From contig JAEWIS010000044.1 in assembly GCA_023386955.1 (NCBI GenBank), positions 62,001 through 126,000 of the forward strand: DNA of 64,000 bases, given 5' to 3'. Below are positions 1 to 8,991 of this stretch, piece by piece (position 1 is the first letter of the stretch; every line of letters starts with the position of its first letter). Origin of the DNA: Bacillota bacterium. Its GTDB lineage: Bacteria > Bacillota > Bacilli > Paenibacillales > NBRC-103111. A model generated the notes under the pieces. It had not been told where the DNA came from and ran no database searches. It saw only the letters and a program-made list of their open reading frames with translations. The position numbers were made by a program, and so were the translations under genes.

Positions 1-332
1 GTATTCTCTTTAACATTATGCTGCCCTTGTCCAAACCTGTGTTGGCCACCATTGCGCTGTTCTGCGGAGTCGGCTTTTGGAATGCATTTATGAGCGTGAT
101 GATTTATATCAACGACACGGCCAAATATAATTTGACTGTGCTTGTACAGAACATGATCAAATCCACCTCCATGGTGCAGGATTTCTCCGACCCGGATATG
201 ATTTCCAACCTGACGCCGGACGGAATCCGGTCCGCTGCGGTTATCATTATGGTTGTGCCCATCCTGCTCGTGTATCCCTTCCTGCAGCAATATTTTGTTA
301 AAGGGGTGATGCTGGGTTCGATTAAGGGTTGA
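1..332 (+). CDS. Carbohydrate ABC transporter permease, LplC/YtcP type (C-terminal fragment)
   Basis: Only the last ~110 residues are in the window; the reading frame is open from position 3, so the gene begins upstream. The fragment carries the end of the BPD_transp_1 permease fold: the segment with 'LPLSKPVLATIALF' follows the EAA loop that contacts the ATPase, a further membrane span lies near residues 75-95, and the tail 'PFLQQYFVKGVMLGSIKG' is the typical end of the LplC/YtcP branch of CUT1 permeases. It would form half of the membrane channel of an oligosaccharide importer. The next gene, 58 nt downstream, encodes a matching large lipoprotein binding protein, so the two are probably one operon. 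Family assignment is secure; the substrate is unknown, though the adjacent GH42 and GH43 genes point to galactose- or arabinose-containing oligomers. Confidence 0.88.
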   Translation, partial: ILFNIMLPLSKPVLATIALFCGVGFWNAFMSVMIYINDTAKYNLTVLVQNMIKSTSMVQDFSDPDMISNLTPDGIRSAAVIIMVVPILLVYPFLQQYFVKGVMLGSIKG

Positions 333-390
333 TGGTCAGCATAGAGGCTTGCAGATGTCCAGGTCCAATAAGATGATAAGGGGCGATGGT

Positions 391-2076
391 ATGCAAAAGA
401 AAGGCTGGGCTTATATTGGTTTAGCGGGAGTTATAAGTGCTTCGATGCTTGCAGGCTGTTCGGGTACCAACAATCAGGCTTCCTCCGAAACGTCCAAACC
501 CGCCGGGGAAACGCCTAAAGCCTCCACCGGGACGGCAGTGAAACGGGGCAAAATAACCGCAACCATCTATGAGCGGGGGAATGTGCCCAACGGGATGGGA
601 ACCATTGAGGATAATATGTGGTCCAAGTGGATGAACGAAAAAGGACCCAACGATGTGAAATATACAGCTGTTCCCCGCTGGGAATCTGCGCAGAAGCTGA
701 ATGTGCTGTTTGCTTCGGGCAGCGCACCCGATCTTATATTTGAATTCGGCACCGGCATCCGCAACTCCCTGTTCGCCCAAAAGCAGCTTATGCCTCTGGA
801 TGATCTGATCGAAAAGAACAGCACCGTGTATAAGGGGTTGATGCAGAAGTATCCGCAGTTGAAAAAAGCGGGTATCAAAAGCGACGGCAAGCTGTATGAG
901 GTAGGCCGGATCAACGAGGTGTATCCACTGTCCAGCGTGTTTATCCGGCAGGATTGGCTGGATAAGCTGGGTCTTCAGATGCCCAAAACCACGGAGGAAA
1001 TGGTAGCGGTGGCGAAAGCCTTTACGGAGAAGGATCCGGACGGCAATGGCAAAAACGATACCTACGGTATTGCAGGCATTCAGTCCGGCGGTATGGGCGG
1101 CCCCATCCGGTATATGTTTAACGCCAACTGGGTAAATGTTAACGAGAAGAAAGAGCTGCAGTTCGGGCTGGAAAATATGAAGCTGCAAGCCCAGTTCAAG
1201 CGGGATTTGTACGAAGCGGGTGTGATGGACAAGGACTTCCTGACGGATAAGGACGGCTCCAAGGCTGCGCAGGACTTTCTGAACGGCAAGGTAGGAATTA
1301 TGAGCTGGATGACCAACGATTACGCTGCCTTCGCTGCCAAGGAATTGGCTACCTTTATGAAGAATGTGCCGAATGGCAAACTCTCCATTTTGCCCCTGCC
1401 GAAGTCACCGGTCGGACGGTTCACCGTGGTATGGAATAACCCGGTTCAAATGACTGCGGTTGTGAATGCCAGAGCCAAGGATCCGGAAGCGATTATCCGC
1501 CAGATTGATTTCCTGGCCAAACCTGAAACGGGCAATGTGTTCCGCTATGGCATTGAAGGCACACATTATAAGCTGGATGCCGACGGACGTCCGACGATTC
1601 TGGATAATGACAAGTACAAGAATGAAGTCAGCTGGAACAGCGATTTTAATATGATCTACAGCCGGTTGGAAAGCGGCAAATACGGCTATACTGAAACCTT
1701 CCTAAGTGAAAGCATTCCTGAACAAAAGGAAGCCCTGCGTTTGTTCAAGGAAGCACGGAATGTATATATGGAGAAAATCCCGGTGGGCGAGGGGATCACC
1801 CACTCTGAGCATATGCCGGAGCTGCCCAAGGATCTGCAGACCAAGATGGCCAACCTGACCAAGCCGATTGACGATTTGTTCATTAAGGCCATTATTGGAG
1901 GCAAGTCTTACACGGTGGATCAAGCATATGCGGAAGCCAAAGCCCTGTGGGAGAAACAAGGGGGCAAGGATATCGAAGCCTGGTATCTGGATTGGTGGGG
2001 CAAGGAAAAGAATAATATCCTGGTGTGGGATGATTTCTACAAAATTTATGAATCCCAGCGTGCGGCATTTAAGTAG
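391..2076 (+). CDS. Extracellular sugar-binding lipoprotein of an ABC importer (LplA-like)
   Basis: A 561-residue solute-binding protein of the large CUT1 class. The chosen ATG follows a GGGGCG Shine-Dalgarno-like stretch and gives a proper lipoprotein signal: MQKK, a hydrophobic core, then the lipobox L-A-G-C with Cys23 as the lipidated residue. A Ser/Thr/Pro-rich tether (about 24-50) precedes the mature domain. An ATG at 349 is in frame but would put a charged extension before the signal peptide. The length and the segment 'LFASGSAPDLIFEFG' match family-1 extracellular solute-binding proteins that pair with LplB/LplC permeases. It should bind an oligosaccharide outside the membrane and deliver it to the permease encoded just upstream. 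A hairpin terminator follows about 50 nt after the stop, so the transport operon ends here. The exact ligand cannot be read from sequence. Confidence 0.9.
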   Translation: MQKKGWAYIGLAGVISASMLAGCSGTNNQASSETSKPAGETPKASTGTAVKRGKITATIYERGNVPNGMGTIEDNMWSKWMNEKGPNDVKYTAVPRWESAQKLNVLFASGSAPDLIFEFGTGIRNSLFAQKQLMPLDDLIEKNSTVYKGLMQKYPQLKKAGIKSDGKLYEVGRINEVYPLSSVFIRQDWLDKLGLQMPKTTEEMVAVAKAFTEKDPDGNGKNDTYGIAGIQSGGMGGPIRYMFNANWVNVNEKKELQFGLENMKLQAQFKRDLYEAGVMDKDFLTDKDGSKAAQDFLNGKVGIMSWMTNDYAAFAAKELATFMKNVPNGKLSILPLPKSPVGRFTVVWNNPVQMTAVVNARAKDPEAIIRQIDFLAKPETGNVFRYGIEGTHYKLDADGRPTILDNDKYKNEVSWNSDFNMIYSRLESGKYGYTETFLSESIPEQKEALRLFKEARNVYMEKIPVGEGITHSEHMPELPKDLQTKMANLTKPIDDLFIKAIIGGKSYTVDQAYAEAKALWEKQGGKDIEAWYLDWWGKEKNNILVWDDFYKIYESQRAAFK

Positions 2077-2128
2077 GGCATGCCAATAAGCGGAGCTGCC
2101 GCGGTAGGTTCGCGGAGGATGAACAAAG

Positions 2129-2163
2129 CCTTGGTCCTGGGTTCATTGGGCCAGGGTTTTTGT
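2129..2163 (+). terminator. Intrinsic terminator after the sugar-binding protein gene
   Basis: Nine-base-pair stem (CCTTGGTCC at 2129-2137 with GGGCCAGGG at 2148-2156, including G-U pairs), a ten-base loop, then a run of five T and TGTT. It separates the transporter operon from the GH42 gene. Confidence 0.8.
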
Positions 2164-2217
2164 TCACTAACCGCTCATTTCCCATACAAAAAATACGAAT
2201 CGTGGAGGTGGAATAGG

Positions 2218-4297
2218 ATGCTGAGTATACGTAAGCCTAAAATCTGGTACGGTGGTGACTATAATCCGGATCAGTGGGAAACGGGTGTCTGGGATGAGGA
2301 TCTGCGTTTGTTCAAGCTGGCAGGCATCGATGTGGTCACATTGAATGTATTCACTTGGGCGAAAAACCAGCCAGATGAAGAAACCTATGATTTTCAATGG
2401 CTGGACGAAATGATGGATAAGCTCCATGCAGACGGAATCGGCGTCTGTCTGGCCACAAGCACTGCTGTGCATCCCGCCTGGATGGCGCGGAAGTATCCCG
2501 ATGTGCTGCAGGTCAATTTCCACGGCAACAAACGCAAGTTCGGCGGAAGACATAACTTTTGTCCCAACAGTCCCACTTACCGTACCTATGCAGCCCGTAT
2601 GGCCGAAAAGCTTGCCGAACGATATAAGGATCATCCGGCTCTTCTCATGTGGCATATCAATAACGAATATGGCGGAGCCGGAAATTGTTATTGTGACAAC
2701 TGCGAAGGAGCATTCCGTGTATGGGCGCAAACACGCTACGGCACATTGGATGAGCTGAACCGCGCCTGGAACACGTCCTTCTGGGGGCATACCTTCTACG
2801 AATGGGAGGATATCGTCCTTCCCAATGAACTCAGTGAGGAGTGGCAGGGTGCCAACGGGCGGACTGCAACAAACTTCTGACAGCTTGCTGGATTGCTTCA
2901 AGCTCGAATGTGAAGCGGTGAGGAAACACACGCCGGACATTCCCGTCACCACAAATCTGATGGGAGCCTTCAAAAAGCTTGATTATCACAAATGGGCCAA
3001 ACATATGGATGTTGTATCATGGGATAACTATCCCCGGCTGGATACACCGTACAGCTTCACGGCTATGGTTCACGATCTGATGCGTGGCCTGAAAGACGGC
3101 CAGCCCTTCATGCTGATGGAGCAGACACCCAGCCAGCAGAATTGGCAGCCCTATAATTCCCTTAAGCGTCCCGGTGTGATGAGACTGTGGAGCTATCAGG
3201 CGGTTGCGCGCGGTGCCGATACGGTGCTGTTCTTCCAGCTCCGCCGGTCGGTAGGAGCCTGCGAGAAATATCACGGCGCCGTCATCGAGCATGCCGGCCA
3301 CGAGCATACCCGGGTGTTCCGCGAATGCTCCCGGTTGGGTGCGGAGCTTGGGAAGCTGGCTGATCAACTGCTGGATACACGGGTCCGGGCGAAAGCTGCC
3401 ATTCTGTTCGACTGGGAGAATTGGTGGGCTGTCGAAATGTCCAGTGGGCCAACCATCGCCCTGAACTACATGGACGAGATTCATAAGGTTTATGATGCGC
3501 TGTTCCGTTCGGGAGTCGAAGTGGATATGGTGGGTGCGGAAGCCGAGCTAAGCGGCTATGATCTGCTCATTGCCCCAGTGTTATATATGGTGAAGCAGGG
3601 GATGGCAGACAGGCTTGAACAATATGTTGAAGCCGGCGGTACGCTCATCACCACCTTCTTCAGCGGCATTGTGGATGAGAATGATCTGGTCAGAACAGGG
3701 GGATATCCCGGTGAGCTTCGGAAGCTGCTTGGTTTGTGGGTGGAGGAAATCGATGCTTTATTGCCCAGCCAACGGAACCGGATCGTATGGAAGGAGACCC
3801 CGCCCGGCTTGAAGCAGGTATACGGGTGCGGCCTGCTGTGTGACTTGGTCCATTCCGAGGGTGCTATTGTGAAGGCCGTGTTTGGCGACGATTTCTATCA
3901 TGGAATGCCTGCGCTTACCGTCAACAGGTTCGGTGAAGGCGAAGCCTGGTACTTGGCGACCAGTCCGGAAGCGGACTTCCTGCAGGAATGGCTGCCCCGC
4001 TTATGCAGCTCCCTTGGCATTGCCCCTGTTATTCCCGGTTTGCCGGAGGGGGTAGAAACGACGCTGCGCAGCAAGGACGGTCAAGGGTATATGTTTATTC
4101 TGAATCATAATGAGGATTCCATTACGATCAATTTGGGCGGACGGTTGGGCACGGAGCTTTTGACCGGCAACCGGGTTCCAGGCGGGGAAATGAAGCTTGC
4201 GGGAAGGGATGTGTGGATCGTAAGGCTGGATTCTTATGAGCCGGTAGAGTCGAAATCGGGAGAACGGAGGGAGAAGGGCCGTTATGAATCCATATAA
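2218..4297 (+). pseudogene. GH42 beta-galactosidase, interrupted by a frameshift
   Basis: The first frame runs from ATG 2218 (behind GGAGGTGG) to TGA 2878-2880. It encodes the N-terminal part of the GH42 TIM barrel, with 'GGDYNPDQW' at the start and the acid/base Glu150 in 'NNEYG'. The protein continues in another frame from about 2876 to 4297 with 'SDSLLDCFKLE', the probable nucleophile Glu in 'MEQTPSQQNWQ' (codon 3119), the trimerisation domain and the C-terminal beta domain. The two catalytic glutamates therefore lie on different fragments, and neither alone should be active. From memory of the family, roughly eight residues are also missing at the junction, which suggests a small out-of-frame deletion near 2860-2880 rather than a single-base error. 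An assembly error cannot be excluded. The intact enzyme would hydrolyse beta-galactosides brought in by the upstream transporter. There is no signal peptide, so it would be cytoplasmic. Confidence 0.85.
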
Positions 4298-5801
4298 GCC
4301 TGTTATCAGTGGTTTTCATCCGGACCCCAGCGTTTGCAGAGTGGGGGACGACTATTATTTGGTGACCAGCTCCTTCGAATATTTTCCCGGTGTTCCGTTG
4401 TTTCACAGCAAGGATCTTGTACATTGGGAGCAAATCGGTCATGTATTGACACGGCCGGAGCAAGCGCAACTGAGTGATGCCTGGAGCTCCGGCGGGATCT
4501 ATGCTCCCACTATCCGGTATTACAACGGCCTGTTCTACATGACCACCACCAATGTAACAAAAGGCGGCAACTTCTATGTATACACCGATGATCCGAGAGG
4601 GGATTGGTCTGACCCCGTATATGTGAATCAGCCCGGTATCGATCCGGATATGTTCGTGGATACGGATGGAACGGTCTATTATACCACCTCTTATGACGCA
4701 GAGGGTCAAGGGGTGTATCAAAGCCGGATTGATCTTGGCTCGGGAAAACGGCTGTCGGAGCTTTCTCTGATCTGGCGGGGAACCGGAGGCCAATATCCGG
4801 AGGGCCCGCATCTGTACCGGATTGGGGAATGGTATTATCTGCTGATCGCGGAAGGCGGCACGGAATACGGCCACATGGTGACGGTGGCAAGAGGGAAGAA
4901 ACCGGACGGCCCCTTCGAGAGCTGTCCGTATAACCCGATCCTCTCCCACAGAAGCCTCCACAAGCCGGTGCATGCCATAGGTCATGCAGATCTGATTCAG
5001 GCGCCGGATGGCAGGTGGTGGGCTGTATTCCTGGGTATCCGACCAGTCGGGTATCCCATGCAGCATCATCTCGGCAGGGAAACCTTCCTGGCGCCGGTCT
5101 CCTGGATGGAGGATGGATGGCCGGTCATCGGGGACAAGGGTACATTATCTGAGCCCGGGCCTGGCTGGAGCGGATCACAAGAGGGAGTTTCCCAGGTTCA
5201 TATCCGGGATGATTTCAACGAAGCCGTCCTTGCTCCACGATGGAATTTCCTGCGTTCACCGGACCCGGCCAATTGGTCACTCTCTCGGCGGAGCAGTTGC
5301 TTAACGCTGTATGGTGCTCCAGCTGCCTTGAATGAAGCAGGACCGGTTGCTTTTGTCGGCAGAAGGCAGCAGCACTTTGTTTGCCGTATCGCCGCACAAT
5401 TGTCGTTCATCCCCCAGCGCGACGGTGAAGAGGCCGGGATTACGGTGTATATGAATGAACGCTTCCATTATGAGCTGGCGGTAACGCTGCTGGAGGGTGA
5501 ACGAAGGCTTATTTTCCGCAGAAGGCTGGGTACGTTGTGGAAGGTAGAAAAGAAAATACCCTGGTTCAAGGACACGGTTATCTTAACGGTTCATGCGGAC
5601 AAAACGCATTATTCCTTCGGATATTCTGCCGGAAGTAGTGAAGAGCCGGTCCCGATGGGCATAGGGGAATGCGGGCTGTTGTCTACCGAGGTAGCCGGAG
5701 GGTTTACGGGAGTTTTTATCGGCATGTATGCAACAGGAAATGGCCAACGCTCCGCTGTACCTGCTGACTTTGACTGGTTTCTTTATGAAGGGGACGATTA
5801 G
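4284..5801 (+). CDS. GH43 beta-xylosidase/alpha-L-arabinofuranosidase, intracellular
   Basis: A 505-residue glycoside hydrolase family 43 enzyme with no signal peptide. The five-bladed propeller occupies about residues 1-310. Its three acidic positions are visible: Asp14 in 'HPDPS' (base), Asp120 in 'GIDPD' (pKa modulator) and Glu173 in 'PEGPHLY' (acid). A C-terminal beta-sandwich (about 325-500, the GH43_C2/DUF1349-like module) closes the active site in this subfamily. The start overlaps the end of the GH42 frame by 14 nt, and GGAGGGAG precedes ATG, so it is translationally linked to that gene. In the cytoplasm it would remove xylose or arabinose from imported oligosaccharides. Beta-xylosidase is the commonest activity for this architecture; arabinofuranosidase is possible. 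Confidence 0.9.
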   Translation: MNPYKPVISGFHPDPSVCRVGDDYYLVTSSFEYFPGVPLFHSKDLVHWEQIGHVLTRPEQAQLSDAWSSGGIYAPTIRYYNGLFYMTTTNVTKGGNFYVYTDDPRGDWSDPVYVNQPGIDPDMFVDTDGTVYYTTSYDAEGQGVYQSRIDLGSGKRLSELSLIWRGTGGQYPEGPHLYRIGEWYYLLIAEGGTEYGHMVTVARGKKPDGPFESCPYNPILSHRSLHKPVHAIGHADLIQAPDGRWWAVFLGIRPVGYPMQHHLGRETFLAPVSWMEDGWPVIGDKGTLSEPGPGWSGSQEGVSQVHIRDDFNEAVLAPRWNFLRSPDPANWSLSRRSSCLTLYGAPAALNEAGPVAFVGRRQQHFVCRIAAQLSFIPQRDGEEAGITVYMNERFHYELAVTLLEGERRLIFRRRLGTLWKVEKKIPWFKDTVILTVHADKTHYSFGYSAGSSEEPVPMGIGECGLLSTEVAGGFTGVFIGMYATGNGQRSAVPADFDWFLYEGDD

Positions 5802-5958
5802 AACAGCGTCGTCTGCTGCGGAAATGGATGGGCAAAATCCGATAGCAATGAGGCAAGATCTCGCCTAGCTTTCATCCAGGGTTTTTCCTATAATCAGATC
5901 AGAATCCCTGCTGATCGTGGGCATGGACCAAGTTAATCCTGATAAGGGGCGACAGAGG

Positions 5959-6696
5959 ATGGCAAAACGAATTAAAGTTACCATATGGAACGAAAACCGG
6001 CACGAGCAGACAAGCGAAAAGGTGCGGAGCGTATATCCAAAGGGAATTCATGGCGCGTTGGCGGACGGACTGGGCATAGAGGAGAATTTGGAGATTGTGA
6101 CAGCCACTCTGGATGAGCCGGAGCACGGTTTGACGGAGGAACGGCTGGCAGACACAGATGTACTGCTGTGGTGGGGGCATACCGCCCATGGCGATGTGTC
6201 AGATGAAGTGGTGGAGCGGGTGTACCAGCGGGTGCTGCACGGTATGGGCCTGATTGTGCTCCATTCCGGCCACTTCTCCAAAATTTTCAAGAAGCTGATG
6301 GGCACCTCCTGCGATCTGAAATGGCGGGAAATCGGCGAGAAGGAACGCCTGTGGGTCATCTCCCCCGGTCATCCGATTGTGGAGGGCATCGGCGAATGCT
6401 TCGAGCTCCCACACGAGGAGATGTATGGGGAGCACTTCGATATCCCCCAGCCCGATGAGACCGTTCTGGTCAGCTGGTTTGCCGGCGGCGAGGTGTTCCG
6501 CAGCGGCTGTACCTTCCACCGGGGCCAGGGCAAAATCTTCTACTTCCGCCCGGGGCATGAAACCTACCCGACCTATTACAATGAGCAGGTGCTGACGGTG
6601 ATCCGCAATGCGGTGAGCTGGGCGGCTCCCACAGGCAGGGAGTACCCCAAATACGGCAACGCCCAACCCTTGGAGCAGGTCCCGGTGTACGAGTAG
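5959..6696 (+). CDS. ThuA-domain protein (trehalose-utilisation-like)
   Basis: A 245-residue protein of the ThuA family, whose fold resembles a class I glutamine amidotransferase. Recognisable segments are '[11 protein letters not shown]' at the N terminus, '[14 protein letters not shown]', '[12 protein letters not shown]' and '[18 protein letters not shown]' near the C terminus, as in ThuA-like proteins of soil bacteria. The start at 5959 is chosen because it follows CAGAGG and begins at the conserved strand; ATG 5917 would add 14 unconserved residues. Family members sit in sugar-utilisation operons and are linked to oxidation or modification of disaccharides, but no reaction can be stated for this one. 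It follows GH43 by 157 nt with no terminator seen between them, and a strong terminator follows it. Confidence 0.85.
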   Translation: MAKRIKVTIWNENRHEQTSEKVRSVYPKGIHGALADGLGIEENLEIVTATLDEPEHGLTEERLADTDVLLWWGHTAHGDVSDEVVERVYQRVLHGMGLIVLHSGHFSKIFKKLMGTSCDLKWREIGEKERLWVISPGHPIVEGIGECFELPHEEMYGEHFDIPQPDETVLVSWFAGGEVFRSGCTFHRGQGKIFYFRPGHETYPTYYNEQVLTVIRNAVSWAAPTGREYPKYGNAQPLEQVPVYE

Positions 6697-6722
6697 GCCG
6701 GAGGCAGCCTCCAAATCCAAGA

Positions 6723-6766
6723 ACCTCCGTAATCCGCGGTTATGCTGCGGTACGGAGGTTTTTTTA
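6723..6766 (+). terminator. Intrinsic terminator after the ThuA gene
   Basis: Perfect nine-base-pair outer stem (ACCTCCGTA at 6723-6731 with TACGGAGGT at 6751-6759) with an inner CCGCG/TGCGG extension, followed by seven T. Confidence 0.9.
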
Positions 6767-6855
6767 TATCATCATGATTAGGCCATGCTTGCAAACCCGG
6801 TGGAGAGCAACCCGCTCGAGGACATCTAACCGCTGGAGGGGATGCACAGAAATGA

Positions 6856-7046
6856 TAACGAACCGCAAATGTATGCTATTTGGCTAACTCCAACATGTTT
6901 GACTGAATAGCGTACAAGAAATGTATGCTATTCGGGTAAAACGCACGTAAAAAGACCTCAAAAGTTGAAATAGCATACATTGTTTGACGCTTACATGGTT
7001 AAAAGGAGCCGCTGATGGAGCAATAGCGAACATTGTTTGGCGCTTA
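6856..7046. repeat. Four-unit F-F-R-R element 1 (191 bp)
   Basis: Four 25-bp units: forward 6856-6880 and 6908-6932, reverse 6969-6993 and 7022-7046, with gaps of 27, 36 and 28 bp. Forward units begin TAACG or TAGCG and end TGTATGCTATT; the reverse units begin AATAGC and end CGCTTA. It lies between two genes on the same strand, downstream of a terminator. This is the most diverged unit sequence of the eight elements, yet the geometry is the same. Confidence 0.85.
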
Positions 7047-7375
7047 CATTTGGTCAGCAGGCATCTGCAGGAGTGTGCTGGAGTATGCAGGCGTCTGCGG
7101 AGTCTGCTGATTGTGCTGGTGCATACAGGCTTCTGCGGAGTCTGCCGAGGCGTCCTTTTACAGAAACCTTACAAGCAGATAATGCTCCGCAAACACATAC
7201 ACGCTAATATAGGAGCAAGCAGTTGAACAGACAACCGCATACAGGGAACGGGTGGAGTCATGGAGAGAAAACCCGGAACAGCAACGTTTTTCTTCGGTGC
7301 ATGCGCCGGAGGCTTTTTCGGGTTCTTTTTTATACAATAGGAAAATACCCATTCAAAAGGATAGGAGTGATGGCA
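7047..7375. other. Intergenic remainder before the phosphoesterase
   Basis: Contains two copies of a short direct repeat, TCTGCGGAGTCTGC, near 7095 and 7131. A GGAG at 7364-7367 serves the next gene. The open frames here have no codon structure that I trust, and I see no clear promoter. Confidence 0.5.
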
Positions 7376-8218
7376 ATGAAGCTGATCGTAATGGGAGACC
7401 TGCATTATCATCAGGCGGATGAGGCGGTTCCGGAATGGCTGGAGGCCAGAGACGAGTTTTATGGGGCACTTTTGGACAGGTATCTGGAGCTGGAAGGGGA
7501 TGTACATATTTCGTTGGGGGACCTCACTAACTATGGACGCACGGAGGAGCTGCGGGAGGTGTACCGGCTGCTTAACCGCAGACCCCGCAATTTTTACCAT
7601 GTGCTTGGCAACCATGATCTGTATGCCCAGCCGCGGAAGCAGGTGCTTGAGCTTACAGGTCAAGCCCGTTACCGGTCAGTAGAGACGGATGCGGCTGTAT
7701 TGGTCTTTTTGGACACCGCCAAGGAGATGGATTACGACGATTGGAGTGGGGAGGTGGATGAGCGGCAGCTGGCCTGGCTATCCGATGTGCTGGAGGCGTC
7801 CGGCGACAAACCCGTTCTGGTATTCGCCCATCATCCCGTCTATGACACAACCGCCCGTTCCACTGACGAAAAAGCGTCGGTTCATCCGGACATCCCTTTA
7901 TGGGAGGTGCTCCAGCGCAAAACGGGCACGGGTATCTATTTCAACGGTCATACCCATGTGGATTCTATCGCACAGAAGGGCAATTGGACGTTTGTGCAGA
8001 TATCCGCCTGTCTGGATCAGCATGCCTTCCGGGTAGTGGAGATCGGGGACACGGAGATCCGCATTACAGCAGCGGATGTGGATGTGCCCGGACTTCATCT
8101 GCACACCCCCGTCATCTTCCGGCATATGGAGCATTTCCACCCTACAGCGGAAGCCCGGGGGACGGAGGCGGACCGGGAGACAGTCATTGCGTTGGTCCGT
8201 GAATCTGTGAAAAGATAG
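7376..8218 (+). CDS. Calcineurin-like metallophosphoesterase
   Basis: A 280-residue cytoplasmic metallophosphoesterase. The full metal-binding set is present in order: 'GDLHYH' (Asp8, His10), 'GDLTNYG', 'GNHD', 'FAHHP' and 'GHTH'. These residues hold two divalent metals that activate water to cleave a phosphoester. ATG 7376 is preferred because GGAG at 7364-7367 lies 8 nt upstream; ATG 7370 is too close to that site. Members of this branch act on phosphodiesters such as cyclic nucleotides or glycerophosphodiesters, but nothing here identifies the substrate. It appears to be a single-gene unit, closed by a terminator at 8255. Confidence 0.9.
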   Translation: MKLIVMGDLHYHQADEAVPEWLEARDEFYGALLDRYLELEGDVHISLGDLTNYGRTEELREVYRLLNRRPRNFYHVLGNHDLYAQPRKQVLELTGQARYRSVETDAAVLVFLDTAKEMDYDDWSGEVDERQLAWLSDVLEASGDKPVLVFAHHPVYDTTARSTDEKASVHPDIPLWEVLQRKTGTGIYFNGHTHVDSIAQKGNWTFVQISACLDQHAFRVVEIGDTEIRITAADVDVPGLHLHTPVIFRHMEHFHPTAEARGTEADRETVIALVRESVKR

Positions 8219-8254
8219 AAGAAACGATTGTACCGTCATCCCATGTTTTTTCAG

Positions 8255-8284
8255 GCTCTGCAGCATGCTGCGGGGCTTTTTTTG
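8255..8284 (+). terminator. Intrinsic terminator after the phosphoesterase gene
   Basis: GCTCTGCAGC at 8255-8264 pairs with GCTGCGGGGC at 8267-8276 (the tip opens to form the loop), followed by eight T. Confidence 0.85.
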
Positions 8285-8408
8285 CCATTTCGCAGGGTCA
8301 TATCCAAATCTTTCAACTTAAAATTTGATTCAAATAGATAGAGTAACTAAGCGGGCATAGCTCTTTTGGCATATCTTGTACAAATGGAGGATGAGGGGAT
8401 GATAAGGG

Positions 8409-8675
8409 ATGCCGGATGAAACCAACGAAATTTTACAGCGCTTAACTCGGGTGGAAACCAAGCTGGATATGATCCATTCCGCCCGTGATATTGGCATGGA
8501 TGCGTTGCAGGCCACTCGGGCGTTGCAGGTGAGAGTGGAGGAGCTGCGGGATGAGGTGGAGCAGCTGCGTAACAGACAGGCGGATTATCAAAAGTGGCTG
8601 ATCGGGATTCTCATTAGTTCAGGGGGACTATTCGTAGCGGCAGTGGGACTTCTGCTCCGTATGCTGGGTGTATAA
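8409..8675 (+). CDS. Small XhlA-like membrane protein
   Basis: An 88-residue protein with an N-terminal amphipathic coiled coil (about 5-60, with 'LTRVETKLDMI' and 'VEELRDEVEQLRNRQ') and a single C-terminal membrane helix (about 64-86). This layout and the 'RVETKLD' motif resemble haemolysin XhlA, which in Bacillus prophages works with a holin and endolysin. No holin, amidase or other phage gene lies nearby, so it is either an isolated prophage leftover or a domesticated membrane protein. ATG 8409 follows a purine-rich AAGGG 5 nt upstream. A terminator follows directly. Confidence 0.7.
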   Translation: MPDETNEILQRLTRVETKLDMIHSARDIGMDALQATRALQVRVEELRDEVEQLRNRQADYQKWLIGILISSGGLFVAAVGLLLRMLGV

Positions 8676-8681
8676 AACTTG

Positions 8682-8723
8682 ACCGGATCTCTCCATGCCT
8701 AAGCAGGAGGGGGCCGGTTTTTT
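8682..8723 (+). terminator. Intrinsic terminator after the XhlA-like gene
   Basis: ACCGGATCTCTCC (8682-8694) pairs, with one mismatch and G-U pairs, with GGAGGGGGCCGGT (8706-8718), followed by six T. Confidence 0.8.
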
Positions 8724-8991
8724 CTTGTACTCAAAAAAAGACAAACCTAATCAAGAAAGTTCAAAGGTGGAAAAAGGGGAATTCTGGCGAATTTGCAGGA
8801 TATTCAAAAATGTGCAATAGACGTTGGAAAAATAGGGATGGTAACATGTGGACAGGTTGCTGCAAGGCCAATGGTAAGAGAAGTTAACTTTAACCGTTTA
8901 CATTACCAATGGGAGGTGAAAGGATGCAAGGCCTGGTGTCTCCAACAGCCAGGGCGTGGGATTAAATTTCATAATAAGGAGTGAATAAAGC
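8724..8991. other. Leader region of the rhamnogalacturonan lyase gene
   Basis: No convincing gene. A 63-codon open frame (8793-8984) shows no recognisable features. The region contains the cre-like site at 8889-8902 and the AAGGAG ribosome site just before GTG 8992, so it is best read as promoter and 5' leader. Confidence 0.5.
8889..8902 (-). promoter_or_regulatory. Cre-like (CcpA) site before the rhamnogalacturonan lyase
   Basis: On the minus strand this reads TGTAAACGGTTAAA, close to the catabolite-responsive consensus TGWAARCGYTWNCW. It lies about 90 nt before the start codon, where CcpA binding could repress transcription on preferred sugars. The match is imperfect at the 3' half, so this is a proposal. 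Confidence 0.45.

Noticed and set aside
421..1188. 255-codon minus-strand open frame inside the sugar-binding protein gene
   Set aside because: Mirror frame of a clear lipoprotein gene; no coherent domain.
6984..7226. 80-codon open frame on the plus strand
   Set aside because: Lies over element 1 and a short direct repeat, has no good ribosome site and a composition unlike neighbouring genes.
8409..8675. Part of an intact prophage
   Set aside because: Only a single XhlA-like gene is present; no holin, lysin, integrase or structural gene lies nearby.
8793..8984. 63-codon open frame before the rhamnogalacturonan lyase
   Set aside because: No ribosome site of quality, no recognisable protein features, and it overlaps the cre-like site and leader of the lyase gene.
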